A program made the translations under genes and the position numbers. The notes beneath the pieces are model-generated. The model had not been told where the DNA came from. It saw only the letters and a list, made by a program, of their open reading frames with translations, and did not search any database. A DNA stretch of 55,337 nt from an uncultured bacterium (lineage in GTDB: Bacteria; Bacillota_I; Bacilli_A; RF39; UBA660). Positions 28,061-36,050 of this stretch are shown piece after piece (position 1 is the stretch's first letter; each line of letters begins with the position of its first letter). The stretch spans positions 1 to 55,337 of the forward strand of contig CAUERX010000006.1 in assembly GCA_959020415.1 (NCBI GenBank). Direction: 5' to 3'.

Positions 28061-28852
28061 ATGGTAGATCATGTAATAAGTTCAATGAATGAAGTGGTTT
28101 CTTCTGATTATACGAATAGTCATCAGGCTTTAGATATTGTTGGCGCTGGTCATACGAGTAGCGACGTTATAGCAATAAGTGATGGTGTGGTTGAAATGGT
28201 TGTTAATAACGTTAAATATACGAATCATAAAGCTAAGGGAAATGCGACTTATGGAAATTTTGTTAAAATAAGACATGACAACGGAAAGAAATCTTTATAT
28301 GCTCATCTCAAATATGGTAGTGTTTCAGTTCGCCTAGACGATAGAATATCTAAGGGCGAGAAAATTGGCACAATGGGCGCGACTGGTAATGCTTATGGTA
28401 CCCACTTGCATTTCGAAGTGCGAAGTTCTAATGAGGGTAGAGAAAATCCTATGGATTACCTCAGTGGAAAAGCTTCACTTGAGCCTACATCTAAAAAACC
28501 GCAAGTAGAAAATTCACCTGAAGAGAAACCACAAAAGATAACTGAAGAAAATATTTCAAATGTGGCTAAAGAATCTACTAATGAAAAAGTTCAAAATGTG
28601 GTAAAAGAAAAAGAACCTACTAACGATATTAAAAAATCTACATCAAATATTGATAACCACATGGTGACTAGTAAACCTAGTAATTCAGTTCTAAGCTCTA
28701 ACTACAGTGGAGGCTCTATTGTCGATGGTTTAAAGAGTATTGGCATCGATAGTTCATTTGACCATCGAAAGGTTATTGCTTCTGAAAACGGAATTAATAA
28801 TTATCGCGGTTCATATGACCAAAATGTTTATCTTTTATCGTTGCTTAAGTAG
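28061..28852 (+). CDS. M23/LytM-type peptidase with C-terminal phage-lysin module
   Basis: 263 residues. The LytM domain covers about 1-130: NSHQALDIVG supplies the first His and Asp, and the end has THLHFEVR, the HxH zinc ligand. These enzymes cut peptide cross-bridges of peptidoglycan. A Lys/Glu/Ser-rich linker follows, and the last 45 residues (GGSIVDGLKSIGIDSSF, IASENGINNYRG) match a small wall-targeting module I know from the C-termini of phage endolysins. There is no signal peptide, as in endolysins released by a holin. AAAGGAGG precedes the ATG. It lies inside element 1. Confidence 0.82.
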   Translation: MVDHVISSMNEVVSSDYTNSHQALDIVGAGHTSSDVIAISDGVVEMVVNNVKYTNHKAKGNATYGNFVKIRHDNGKKSLYAHLKYGSVSVRLDDRISKGEKIGTMGATGNAYGTHLHFEVRSSNEGRENPMDYLSGKASLEPTSKKPQVENSPEEKPQKITEENISNVAKESTNEKVQNVVKEKEPTNDIKKSTSNIDNHMVTSKPSNSVLSSNYSGGSIVDGLKSIGIDSSFDHRKVIASENGINNYRGSYDQNVYLLSLLK

Positions 28853-28860
28853 GGTAAATT

Positions 28861-28886
28861 AAAAGCCTAATTTTCTTTAGGCTTTT
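28861..28886. terminator. Bidirectional terminator
   Basis: AAAAGCCTAA and TTAGGCTTTT pair around a TTTTC loop, with A and T runs outside. It serves the lysin gene (+) and the recombinase gene (-), overlapping the latter's last codons. Confidence 0.8.
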
Positions 28887-30246
28887 TAAATTTATAAAAA
28901 ACAGTGATGTTTTTATTTTTATCCACAGTTATCTTATCAACCAACATAAATAATAGTTCTCTATTTAAATTGAATTGTTTTTCAATCTTCAAATTTTGAA
29001 TTTGATTTTCTATTTTACTGTGGATTTCTTGATACTTATTTAAAGAAATAACATTATTAAGACGGTCTTCATATAAAATATTTATCTTGTTTTCTAAGGC
29101 TTTTATTTTATCAGTGTTATCTAAGGAAAATGTTTGTTTATTTAAATATGCTTTGACTTTATTTAAAATTAAGGTTTCTAGGCTTTGATAATTAGTATAG
29201 TGGGAAGTACAATTATACTTTTGACTTCTTCTTTTGTAACTATTACACACTAGATACCACTTATGAGTTTGTTTATTATAATTAGCCCCCATTAATTTTC
29301 CACAGTCTTTACAATAAACTAATCCTTCTAGTAAAAGTTTTTTTCTTTCTTTAATTGGTGTTGCGGTTTTTCTTTTCAATTTGTTTTGGGCCTGAATAAA
29401 TGTTTCTTTACTAATGATAGCTTTATGAGTTCCGTCACTAATAATCCATTCGTTTTTATCACGTTTGACTCTGGTTTTATTTTTATAGGAAATATTAGTC
29501 CAAACATTTTGAATGGTTTTTCCGGTGTATATTTCATTTTTTAATATATTATATATAGAAGTATATGACCAAAGAATATCTTTACCTTTTTTATATTTAC
29601 TAGGACTTGGTATTTTTTTTGCATTTAAAATAGTAGCTATTTCATTGATTGATTTACCATTTAAAAAATAAGTAAAAATCTTTTTAACAATTTTGGCGGC
29701 GTTTTGATCTAATGTTAATTTATGTTTATCATTATTATCTTTTTTATAACCATACGGAGCGGTTGCACCTAGATACATTCCTTGTTTTTTCTTTGATTTT
29801 AAAATCGATTTTATTTTTTGAGACGTATCCTTAGATACCATGTCGTTAAACAAAGCTTTAAATGGCGCTATATCGTTATTAGAATTATTTAAAAAAGTAT
29901 CAACATTATCTAAAATAGATACATACCTGACTTTTTTATTAGGAAAGTATTCTTCGATATAATAACCACTTTTAACATAGTTTCGTCCTAATCTTGATAA
30001 ATCTTTGGTTATAACCATATTAATTTTCCCGGATTCAATATCGTTTATTAGTTTAAGGAATGCTGGCCTTTGAAATGTTGTGCCCGTAAATCCATCATCT
30101 ATATATTCATCGGTTAGTTTTAAATTATGACTTTTTAGATATTCAGTAATAAGACGACGCTGATTAATAATGCTTTCACTTTCACTATCTTTTGAGTCTT
30201 CTTTTGAAAGGCGAATATAAGCTGCGACTTTAAAATTATTATTCAT
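28867..30246 (-). CDS. Large serine recombinase of element 1
   Basis: 459 residues. The catalytic domain has the nucleophile S14 in AAYIRLSKEDS and TKDLSRLGRNY; the Recombinase domain starts at about 160 (GATAPYGYKKD), a zinc ribbon has VYCKDCGKLM with later Cys, and a coiled coil lies near 370-420. It cuts attB and attP with a 2-bp stagger and joins them by strand rotation. It is full length and in frame, so integration should work; excision normally also needs a directionality factor. Its ATG overlaps the end of a 26-codon frame, which suggests coupled translation. Confidence 0.92.
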   Translation of the reverse strand: MNNNFKVAAYIRLSKEDSKDSESESIINQRRLITEYLKSHNLKLTDEYIDDGFTGTTFQRPAFLKLINDIESGKINMVITKDLSRLGRNYVKSGYYIEEYFPNKKVRYVSILDNVDTFLNNSNNDIAPFKALFNDMVSKDTSQKIKSILKSKKKQGMYLGATAPYGYKKDNNDKHKLTLDQNAAKIVKKIFTYFLNGKSINEIATILNAKKIPSPSKYKKGKDILWSYTSIYNILKNEIYTGKTIQNVWTNISYKNKTRVKRDKNEWIISDGTHKAIISKETFIQAQNKLKRKTATPIKERKKLLLEGLVYCKDCGKLMGANYNKQTHKWYLVCNSYKRRSQKYNCTSHYTNYQSLETLILNKVKAYLNKQTFSLDNTDKIKALENKINILYEDRLNNVISLNKYQEIHSKIENQIQNLKIEKQFNLNRELLFMLVDKITVDKNKNITVFYKFKKPKEN

Positions 30247-30319
30247 TTTGCGTTAAATAACTTTTCAAGATTTGACTAATGGTCGGACCCTCTTCAAGAT
30301 AGTTCTCTATTATATTCAT
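30239..30319 (-). CDS. 26-codon frame translationally coupled to recombinase 1
   Basis: ATG 30319 has GAGGTGA 5-6 nt upstream, the best ribosome site in this segment. The peptide MNIIENYLEEGPTISQILKS (then YLTQNE) ends by overlapping the recombinase ATG by 8 nt. The recombinase has no good site of its own, so it is probably translated by re-initiation. Element 2 has a matching short frame before its recombinase (shared pattern G-x-T-x-x-Q-I). It could be a leader peptide or a small regulator of the integrase. Confidence 0.55.
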   Translation of the reverse strand: MNIIENYLEEGPTISQILKSYLTQNE

Positions 30320-30353
30320 ACTTTTCACCTCACACTTAAATATATGCGATGAA

Positions 30354-30380
30354 CAAAAAAACTAACATCTATTTGTTAGC
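30354..30380 (-). terminator. Terminator upstream of recombinase 1
   Basis: Minus strand GCTAACA, AATAGA loop, TGTTAGT, then TTTTTT. It overlaps the end of the broken membrane-protein gene and isolates the recombinase from it. Confidence 0.7.
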
Positions 30381-30663
30381 TTTAAAATGTTTCAAATATC
30401 TTATATAAATAAGATCAATAATGTTTATTAAGATAATATAAAGTAATCCCCAGACAATTCCCCACCAATAATTGCATAAATAAGATATGTTATTAAATTG
30501 ATATCAAGCAATGGATAAATGCAGAAAGCACCAATTACAACAATGATTAAAAGAATAAGCATTATTATATTACTAAATGGTGAATAAGAATCCTCACCCT
30601 TTTTCTACCCATTGGAGTTAAAAAATCAAAAAGTTCAAAAATAACGGCTAAAAGACCATCCAT
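30369..30663 (-). pseudogene. Small membrane protein gene with two frameshifts
   Basis: ATG 30663 with AGGAGAA upstream opens MDGLLAVIFELFDFLTPMGR and soon stops. A +1 shift at an AAAAA run opens EDSYSPFSNIIMLILLIIVV and CIYPLL, and a second shift opens YWWGIVWGLLYIILINIIDL up to TAG 30371. The three parts make a plausible protein of about 95 residues with two membrane helices. Two independent shifts mean decay rather than error alone. Function unknown. Confidence 0.6.
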
Positions 30664-30715
30664 ATTCTTTTCTCCTTATGTTTATTATAGTTCTAAGAAG
30701 GAAAAATTACAATAA

Positions 30716-31531
30716 TTAGTTGTTATTTTCCAGGAAATTTATCATCATTTGATTGAATCTCATTAATTCATCATAAAAGAGTCCATGCCCACTATATTCA
30801 AAAGGTACTAAAACTGAATTAGGTATTTGTTCTTTCATGATTAAAGCAAAACCAAATGGACATATTTGATCTAGTCTTCCATGGAATATAGCAGTTGGAA
30901 CGGTTATTTTACTTAGGTCTTCAAAAACGTCTTCATCTCTTAATGAAATAGCCGTTTTAGCAGTTCCAATGCCAGAAGCTTTAAAGCTTAAATCTCTAAA
31001 CCATTTTTGAAATGCATCAGAATGACTTAAGGCGAATACTTTTGAACCAAAATCATTTACGGCTTTGGACCTATCTTGATAAATTTCCATTATTAATTGG
31101 TTAGTATCAGTTTCAGCACTACCGTATGGATTATTAGAATTTTTGTCAAATGATGGGGCAGCAGCACCTAATAAAATTAATTTTTTAATTTTGTGGTTGT
31201 TATACATAGCCATATAGTGAACGCAAATTGCCCCTCCCATTGAAAAGCCCATTAGATTAACTTCTGAAGTTTCTAGACTTTCAATTACGTAGTATAAATC
31301 GGTAGCTAACTGATCATAATCATAGCCAAACCCACTAACTTCTGAATCACCAAATCCTCTTAAATCAAATGAAACTACACGATAATCTAAGTCAACTAAA
31401 ATATCTTTTTGATATTCATACATTTCTTTACTAAGTGGCCATCCATGAACCATAACGATGACTTTTTTAGCATTTGGATTTATATCTTCGACGGCTAATT
31501 TAGTACCGTCACTTGATGCGACATAATACAC
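30716..31531 (-). CDS. Alpha/beta hydrolase
   Basis: 271 residues. The oxyanion segment VHGWPLS, the nucleophile elbow GFSMGG (S97), the acid in HGRLDQICPF and the His in YSGHGLFYDE complete the triad. The residue pattern recalls the haloperoxidase/esterase group (cofactor-free), where activity is usually ester or lactone hydrolysis. It lies at the right end of element 1, next to attR, as cargo. The substrate is not visible. It has its own upstream region ending at the element border, so its promoter must sit in the last 70 bp of the element. Confidence 0.85.
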   Translation of the reverse strand: MYYVASSDGTKLAVEDINPNAKKVIVMVHGWPLSKEMYEYQKDILVDLDYRVVSFDLRGFGDSEVSGFGYDYDQLATDLYYVIESLETSEVNLMGFSMGGAICVHYMAMYNNHKIKKLILLGAAAPSFDKNSNNPYGSAETDTNQLIMEIYQDRSKAVNDFGSKVFALSHSDAFQKWFRDLSFKASGIGTAKTAISLRDEDVFEDLSKITVPTAIFHGRLDQICPFGFALIMKEQIPNSVLVPFEYSGHGLFYDELMRFNQMMINFLENNN

Positions 31532-31581
31532 TCTATCTCCCCTTTCAAATTATTATATGATATTTACTTAATTGGTTTCAC

Positions 31582-31606
31582 TATCACTTTATTTAATTAG
31601 CGGGTG
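31582..31606. other. attR of element 1
   Basis: Arm TATCACTTT (31582-31590), 10 bp, core CGGGTG (31601-31606). With the left end joined to it, the arms lie 26 bp apart and the centre dinucleotide is GG. Confidence 0.8.
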
Positions 31607-31848
31607 CTGACAAAGTGACAGCGGCTGTTTTATCAGGAGATGTTCAAATTGGATTCTGTGGAAGTGAATCTACAGTATACCTTTATAACCAAGGAGCAAA
31701 AGACTATTTAGTAAGTTTTGCGGCTTTAACTAAACGTGATGGTAGTTTTCTAGTATCAAGAGAAAAAATTGATGATTTTACTGTTAATGACTTAAAAAAT
31801 AAAAAGGTATTAGGAGGGCGTGAAGGTCTTCGGCTGGTAAACTTATGA
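31601..31848 (+). pseudogene. ABC substrate-binding protein, middle fragment
   Basis: Host sequence runs from CGGGTG (31601) to GGT (31825-31827). It encodes GADKVTAAVLSGDVQIGFCG, then TLTKRDGSF-type and KNKKVLGGREG segments, which follow directly on the N-terminal piece and lead into GGMPAMTLEYAL at 42980. The codons after 31827, up to TGA 31848, belong to element 2. The fragment has no start or ribosome site and would not be made by itself. It is 221 nt of native sequence isolated between two elements. Confidence 0.9.
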
Positions 31849-31849
31849 T
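31825..31849. other. attL of element 2
   Basis: Core GGT (31825-31827), 11 bp, arm AAACTTATGAT (31839-31849), an exact inverse of ATCATAAGTTT at the other end. Confidence 0.78.
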
Positions 31850-31918
31850 AAAATTTTTACTAAAAAAATATCATAACTTTTTATGCCGATGGACTTACCG
31901 GTTACCAAACTTATAATA

Positions 31919-33481
31919 CTATGCCAACTTAAACTTATAATGAATTTCTACTGTTTTATCTTCACTTATAAGTATCTTATCAATTAGATTTACTAATAAA
32001 TTTCTATTTGGTTTTTCAAAAGATAAATATTCGTTTATCTTTTTTAATATTTCTTCCTTTTCTTTATTATCATCTTCTGTATCAATATTTTTAAGTTCTT
32101 CTTCTAACTCATCTCTTTGATTTTTCCAAGAAACTATTTCATCTTTGTATTTTATTGTTAAACGGTTAAACATTTCCATATCAATATTACCACTTAACTT
32201 ATCTTCATATATTTTGTCTATATATGAGTTATTAGTTCTAATTCTTTTATCTAATACATTGATTTCCTTTTGTTTTTTAATTTTAATATCATTTTTCTTT
32301 CTTTCTTCTTCTAACTTATTAGAAAATGAACTGCTATCTACATACCCCTTGCACATCTTTTTAATTTCTTCTAATACAAGATTTTCTAATTTTTTATAAT
32401 TGCAACTATGTGGAGTACATAAACCATATTTAGAATGAGATATATAATAAGTACAACAACAGTAATATCTTTTCCCATCGCTACTTTTATTTATACCTAT
32501 TGCGTGTCCACATTCTTTACATACCATAAAGCCAGAAAGTAATTGAATATTATTGCCAGTAGGTTTGTTTTTGTTTTTCTTTAATAACTCTTGAACTGTA
32601 TCAAATACTTTTTTATCAATAATTGCTTCGTGGGTATTTTCTGTAATTATCCATTCTTCTTTAGGCGTTCTAATTTCTTTTTTAGACTTATAATTTAACT
32701 TTTTTCTTCTACCTTGGGTAAGATTTCCGATGTATGTCTCATTTGTAAGCATTTCTTCTATTGTCCTAGGGCACCATAATTCATAAGCTGTAGATTTCAT
32801 ACCTCTATTAAGATTTGCATAAACACTAGGGGTAGGAATATGCTCATCAGAGAATATATTAGCGATTTGCCTTGGACTTTTACCCTCGATTACTAAATTA
32901 AACATTCTTTCAATAATAGGTCTAATTTCCTCATCAACAATAATTTTATGCTTATCATTAGGGTCTTTTTTATAACCATATACTGCTTTCCAACCTAAAA
33001 ACTGTCCTTGCTCCTTTTTAGCCCTTACAACTTTTCTAATTTTCTTAGATGTATCTTTTAAATAGTAATCATTAAACATTAGTTTAAATTGTAAAAACTC
33101 TAAACCTGGTGTTTCGTGTAGTGTATCAATATCATCATTTAAAGCAATATATCTTATACCTCGTTCGGGGAATATTCTTTCGATATATTCCCCCATTGAG
33201 ATATAATCTCTACCCATACGAGATAAATCTTTGGTAATTATAGTATTAACTTTACCACTATCAATATCTGCCATTAGTCTTTTCCAAGAAGGTCTATCAA
33301 AATTAGAACCAGTAAAACCATCATCGACATATTCATCAACATATTGTAACTTTTCTTTTGTCTTCTCTAAGAATAGATGTAATAAATCTCTTTGATTTGT
33401 GATACTCTCGCTTTCCATATTATCGCCATCTTCACGAGATAACCTAATATAAAGAGCAACATTAAATGTCTTACCATTCAT
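31919..33481 (-). CDS. Large serine recombinase of element 2
   Basis: 520 residues. Nucleophile S15 in ALYIRLSREDG, TKDLSRMGRDY in the catalytic domain, Recombinase domain from about 165 (GWKAVYGYKKD), zinc ribbon with MVCKECGHAIG and later Cys, and a long coiled coil at about 390-475. Full length and in frame. AAGGAG lies 8 nt before the ATG. It is a relative of recombinase 1 but clearly a different protein, and its core site differs, so the two integrations were independent. Its stop is 90 bp from attL. Confidence 0.93.
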   Translation of the reverse strand: MNGKTFNVALYIRLSREDGDNMESESITNQRDLLHLFLEKTKEKLQYVDEYVDDGFTGSNFDRPSWKRLMADIDSGKVNTIITKDLSRMGRDYISMGEYIERIFPERGIRYIALNDDIDTLHETPGLEFLQFKLMFNDYYLKDTSKKIRKVVRAKKEQGQFLGWKAVYGYKKDPNDKHKIIVDEEIRPIIERMFNLVIEGKSPRQIANIFSDEHIPTPSVYANLNRGMKSTAYELWCPRTIEEMLTNETYIGNLTQGRRKKLNYKSKKEIRTPKEEWIITENTHEAIIDKKVFDTVQELLKKNKNKPTGNNIQLLSGFMVCKECGHAIGINKSSDGKRYYCCCTYYISHSKYGLCTPHSCNYKKLENLVLEEIKKMCKGYVDSSSFSNKLEEERKKNDIKIKKQKEINVLDKRIRTNNSYIDKIYEDKLSGNIDMEMFNRLTIKYKDEIVSWKNQRDELEEELKNIDTEDDNKEKEEILKKINEYLSFEKPNRNLLVNLIDKILISEDKTVEIHYKFKLA

Positions 33482-33529
33482 CTTTTAACTCCTTTCTCGG
33501 TAGGACACATTAACAAATATATTATAGTA

Positions 33530-33634
33530 TTATTTACTAAAAGAACCAATCTCTAAGCAGTATTCTATTAGAAACTCCTCCATTATTTGTTGAAGTGTCT
33601 TGCCATTTTCATTGAAAACATTAACAATCTTCAT
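33530..33634 (-). CDS. 34-codon frame ahead of recombinase 2
   Basis: ATG 33634 has AGGTGG 6 nt upstream. The peptide begins MKIVNVFNENGKTLQQIMEE and ends in GSFSK, 49 nt before the recombinase start. Its NGKTLQQIMEEFL matches in pattern the GPTISQILKSYL of the short frame in element 1, at the same place relative to the recombinase. A strong ribosome site plus this parallel argue that it is translated. Possible small regulator or directionality factor; not shown. Confidence 0.6.
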   Translation of the reverse strand: MKIVNVFNENGKTLQQIMEEFLIEYCLEIGSFSK

Positions 33635-33688
33635 AAGAAACCACCTAATTAAACTTATGATTTAATTAAATCTATAATACTTATAGAC

Positions 33689-34168
33689 TTAAAATGGGTC
33701 TTCTTCTGTATCTACTAGATTGCCATTGTCATCATATTTAATTCTAGGTCTTCTTAATTCTTCTTTATTTAAAACATTGAAGAAATAATCACCACCTAAT
33801 AGCATATCTTCTCCTATAACACCCTGATTTAAAGTTTCAATTTTTATATCCTCATCATCTAACACAGCATATATCGCCATAAATTGAACAATATTTTCTG
33901 ACAATTCTTCAAAATCACAAGTAAGTAATAAATCATAATTACGAGAACCAATATTTCGTAATAGATTTCTCATATTGTTAGTAAAATAATGTCCTGTGTA
34001 TCCAGATACATCAAAATATTTTTTTACTATACAATAGTTTTTTTCTTTGCAATGCTTTTCTAAAATTTCCACTTTTTTCATCATTTCATTTAAATTGCCC
34101 TCTTCATATTTAACATATAAAGCAACAGGATATCCTTTTGAAATTTCTTCTAACTTGTTATTTTTCAT
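33689..34168 (-). CDS. Resolvase-fold protein lacking catalytic residues (copy C)
   Basis: 159 residues. The layout follows the serine resolvase domain: a first strand VALYVKYEEGN where Y-x-R-x-S is expected, helix EKHCKEKNYCIVKKYFDVSGYTG (compare DEYVDDGFTG of recombinase 2), a strand LLLTCDFEELSENIV in the place of TKDLSRMGRDY, then DIKIETLNQG. The nucleophile Ser and the key Arg residues are missing. It overlaps the upstream copy by 11 nt with TGGAGGAAAAAG before its ATG. Such a protein could pair with the active enzyme or act as a regulator; inference only. Confidence 0.65.
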   Translation of the reverse strand: MKNNKLEEISKGYPVALYVKYEEGNLNEMMKKVEILEKHCKEKNYCIVKKYFDVSGYTGHYFTNNMRNLLRNIGSRNYDLLLTCDFEELSENIVQFMAIYAVLDDEDIKIETLNQGVIGEDMLLGGDYFFNVLNKEELRRPRIKYDDNGNLVDTEEDPF

Positions 34169-34604
34169 TTTCTTTTTCCTCCAATTCTTTAAATGAATTT
34201 TTTGAAATATTACCTTGTTTAATAGTTTCTATTTCTATGTGGTCAAAATTAAACATTTCAAATATTACATTGAATTCACTGACATTACTACACAAATCAT
34301 AAATATCATAAATTAAAACTTTATCAACTTTTGCAATGTATTCATCAGGGCAATGAATAGTTTGATATTTATATATGACTTCTAAAAGATGTCTTAATTT
34401 ATATGGTATATAATTACTCTCACCATTTCTAACTACTTCCAATATCTCATATCCCTTTTCTTCACAATATTTTTTTAATTCTCTTTCTTTATCTATACCT
34501 ATACTTAATAAATCACTATGATCATTATAATAATCATCATATTCTTCATTATATAGTGCATAGATTACCACTCTTTCTTGATTAGTTTTTTTTGCTTTTT
34601 TCAT
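34158..34604 (-). CDS. Resolvase-fold protein lacking catalytic residues (copy B)
   Basis: 148 residues. First strand VVIYALYNEEYDDYY (no Arg or Ser of the catalytic motif), helix KKYCEEKGYEILEVV, then KVDKVLIYDIYDLCSNVSEF in the position of the second catalytic segment, then IEIETIKQG. It shares the ETIKQG block and the overall plan with its two neighbours. Its ribosome site (TGGAGGAAAAAG) is nearly identical to that of copy C, which supports tandem duplication. Confidence 0.62.
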   Translation of the reverse strand: MKKAKKTNQERVVIYALYNEEYDDYYNDHSDLLSIGIDKERELKKYCEEKGYEILEVVRNGESNYIPYKLRHLLEVIYKYQTIHCPDEYIAKVDKVLIYDIYDLCSNVSEFNVIFEMFNFDHIEIETIKQGNISKNSFKELEEKENEK

Positions 34605-34627
34605 TTTCTTTTTCCTCCATTATATTT

Positions 34628-35005
34628 TTAACTTATTATTTCAAGGCTACTATCGAAATTAAAATCCAATACATATTCGCCTTGTTTTATTGTTTCAACA
34701 ATAACATCTACTTGAAGCATATATTCACATATCGCTATTTGTGAATGTAAACCATAGTTTAAATCATTCAATTCATATAAAATTACTTTTTCAATTTTAT
34801 GTTTTTTACTCAAATCAATTATTGTATTATACATTTTAAAAATTGCTTTATCCCACATAATGTCATCTAAATCAATGTCATTGCTACCTCTGAAAATTTG
34901 AACAATTTTGTAATCATTATTTTTACAATAATTTTTCACTAATTTTTCCTTTTCTTTATCTCCGTATGGAAAATATACAACTACTTCTGTTTTTTGTTTT
35001 TTCAA
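34628..35005 (-). CDS. Resolvase-fold protein lacking catalytic residues (copy A), TTG start
   Basis: 125 residues from TTG 35005, with AGGGAGG 6 nt upstream; the ATG at 35035 has no such site. First strand EVVVYFPYGDKEKEK, helix KNYCKNNDYKIVQIF, then KIEKVILYELNDLNYGLHSQ and VIVETIKQGEY. It keeps the fold pattern of a resolvase N-terminal domain but not its active site. It is the first of three tandem copies read toward the large recombinase. Confidence 0.6.
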   Translation of the reverse strand: MKKQKTEVVVYFPYGDKEKEKLVKNYCKNNDYKIVQIFRGSNDIDLDDIMWDKAIFKMYNTIIDLSKKHKIEKVILYELNDLNYGLHSQIAICEYMLQVDVIVETIKQGEYVLDFNFDSSLEIIS

Positions 35006-35095
35006 ATCTATTACCTCCCTATTCAAACAAAACAATGTTTCGCGAATAAAAATTTACATTTTTTTGCTTGCAACATAAGAATATCAAAAAAAATA

Positions 35096-35104
35096 TGGTA
35101 TAAT
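35096..35104 (+). promoter_or_regulatory. Extended -10 promoter
   Basis: TGGTATAAT (TGnTATAAT) with no clear -35 at the right distance. It lies 68 nt before the ATG at 35172, in the divergent gap with the resolvase-like genes. Confidence 0.55.
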
Positions 35105-35171
35105 AAGGAAAAAGCAAAATAATTTTTTTAAGAAAGTGTCCGACGCATTATATAGAAAAGGAAAAATAGAT

Positions 35172-36050
35172 ATGTATTATTTTAAATTTAGAGAAGAATT
35201 AAGTAAAAATAGGAAAAATGTGCCAAAAATATCTTTTGGATATGACTTAAAAGAAAAAAATAAACCAATATATGATATGTTAGTTTACTTTGATAATTTA
35301 ACCTCAAATGCAAAAAAAGAATTAGATAAGATATTTGAATACTCAAAACAATTCTCAACTAATGGAATAAATAAAGAGGCATGGATAAGGTATGTTGCTG
35401 CCTATAAAATAGTTATTCCTGCTATGAGTAAAAAAATTATGAGAAATGTGCCTCAACCAACAAATGGTTCTATGGTTTCAATAAAATATGCAGAAAACAA
35501 AAAAGAAAAGGAATTACCTTTTAATGATTATAATCCAGTATTCCCCTCAATTCCAAACACTGCACCTAGTTTATTTGAAAAACAAATACAACTTAATAAA
35601 CAAGGTGCCATTGTTACCTTAACTATGTGTAAGGAAGGGACATACGAAAATGATATAGATTTACTTTATATGGTTTTAGATTGCTTATTTTCTACAACTA
35701 TTCCTTATTATATTAAAAAGTGTGAGCTCGAACTATGTGGAAAATATTTTGTACATTCACTACCTAATAAGCGAAAATGCAATAGAATGAGATTTGTATA
35801 TGAGAAACAAACAACTTGTGTTGATGCTGTTAACACTCTTTATCAGCATAAAGAATATAGAAGAATAATGCGAAAAGATGCTAAATATTTAAAACACTTT
35901 CACAATGATGTAACAAGATATGATATAGATAAATACAATGATGAAAAAAATATAATAAAAAGTGCCTGTATAAAAAAATTAAATATGAATGACTTTGAAA
36001 TCTATATAGATAATTTTTATCAGAGTAATAGTCAGAGTAATAATTTATAA
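35172..36050 (+). CDS. Zinc-finger-like protein, DUF6076-like
   Basis: 292 residues from ATG 35172 (AAAGGA upstream); an upstream in-frame GTG at 35136 lacks a site. The N-terminal two thirds are charged and helical. Near residues 200-240, KKCELELCGKYFVHSLPNKRKCNRM arranges Cys as in short zinc fingers (C-x4-C and later Cys), and a further Cys follows (TTCVDAV). This pattern recalls DUF6076-type proteins of mobile elements; the name is tentative. DNA binding is a reasonable guess. It converges with the small resolvase and overlaps its end by 6 nt. Confidence 0.55.
   Translation: MYYFKFREELSKNRKNVPKISFGYDLKEKNKPIYDMLVYFDNLTSNAKKELDKIFEYSKQFSTNGINKEAWIRYVAAYKIVIPAMSKKIMRNVPQPTNGSMVSIKYAENKKEKELPFNDYNPVFPSIPNTAPSLFEKQIQLNKQGAIVTLTMCKEGTYENDIDLLYMVLDCLFSTTIPYYIKKCELELCGKYFVHSLPNKRKCNRMRFVYEKQTTCVDAVNTLYQHKEYRRIMRKDAKYLKHFHNDVTRYDIDKYNDEKNIIKSACIKKLNMNDFEIYIDNFYQSNSQSNNL

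Larger units (their letters stand above)
27977..31606. mobile_element. Integrated element 1 (about 3.6 kb) with large serine recombinase
   Basis: Its borders are the two copies of CGGGTG within the substrate-binding gene (27971 and 31601); host sequence is continuous when one copy and the content are removed. Contents: a phage-lysin-like M23 peptidase (+), a large serine recombinase with a short upstream frame (-), a broken membrane-protein gene (-) and an alpha/beta hydrolase (-). No replication, relaxase or structural phage genes remain. A short open tail (about 27982-28043) looks like the end of a lost phage gene. It resembles a much reduced prophage or integrative element. Confidence 0.85.

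Noticed and set aside
31615..31848. Middle ABC fragment as an independent gene
   Set aside because: No ribosome site, and its two ends match the flanking fragments of one gene.
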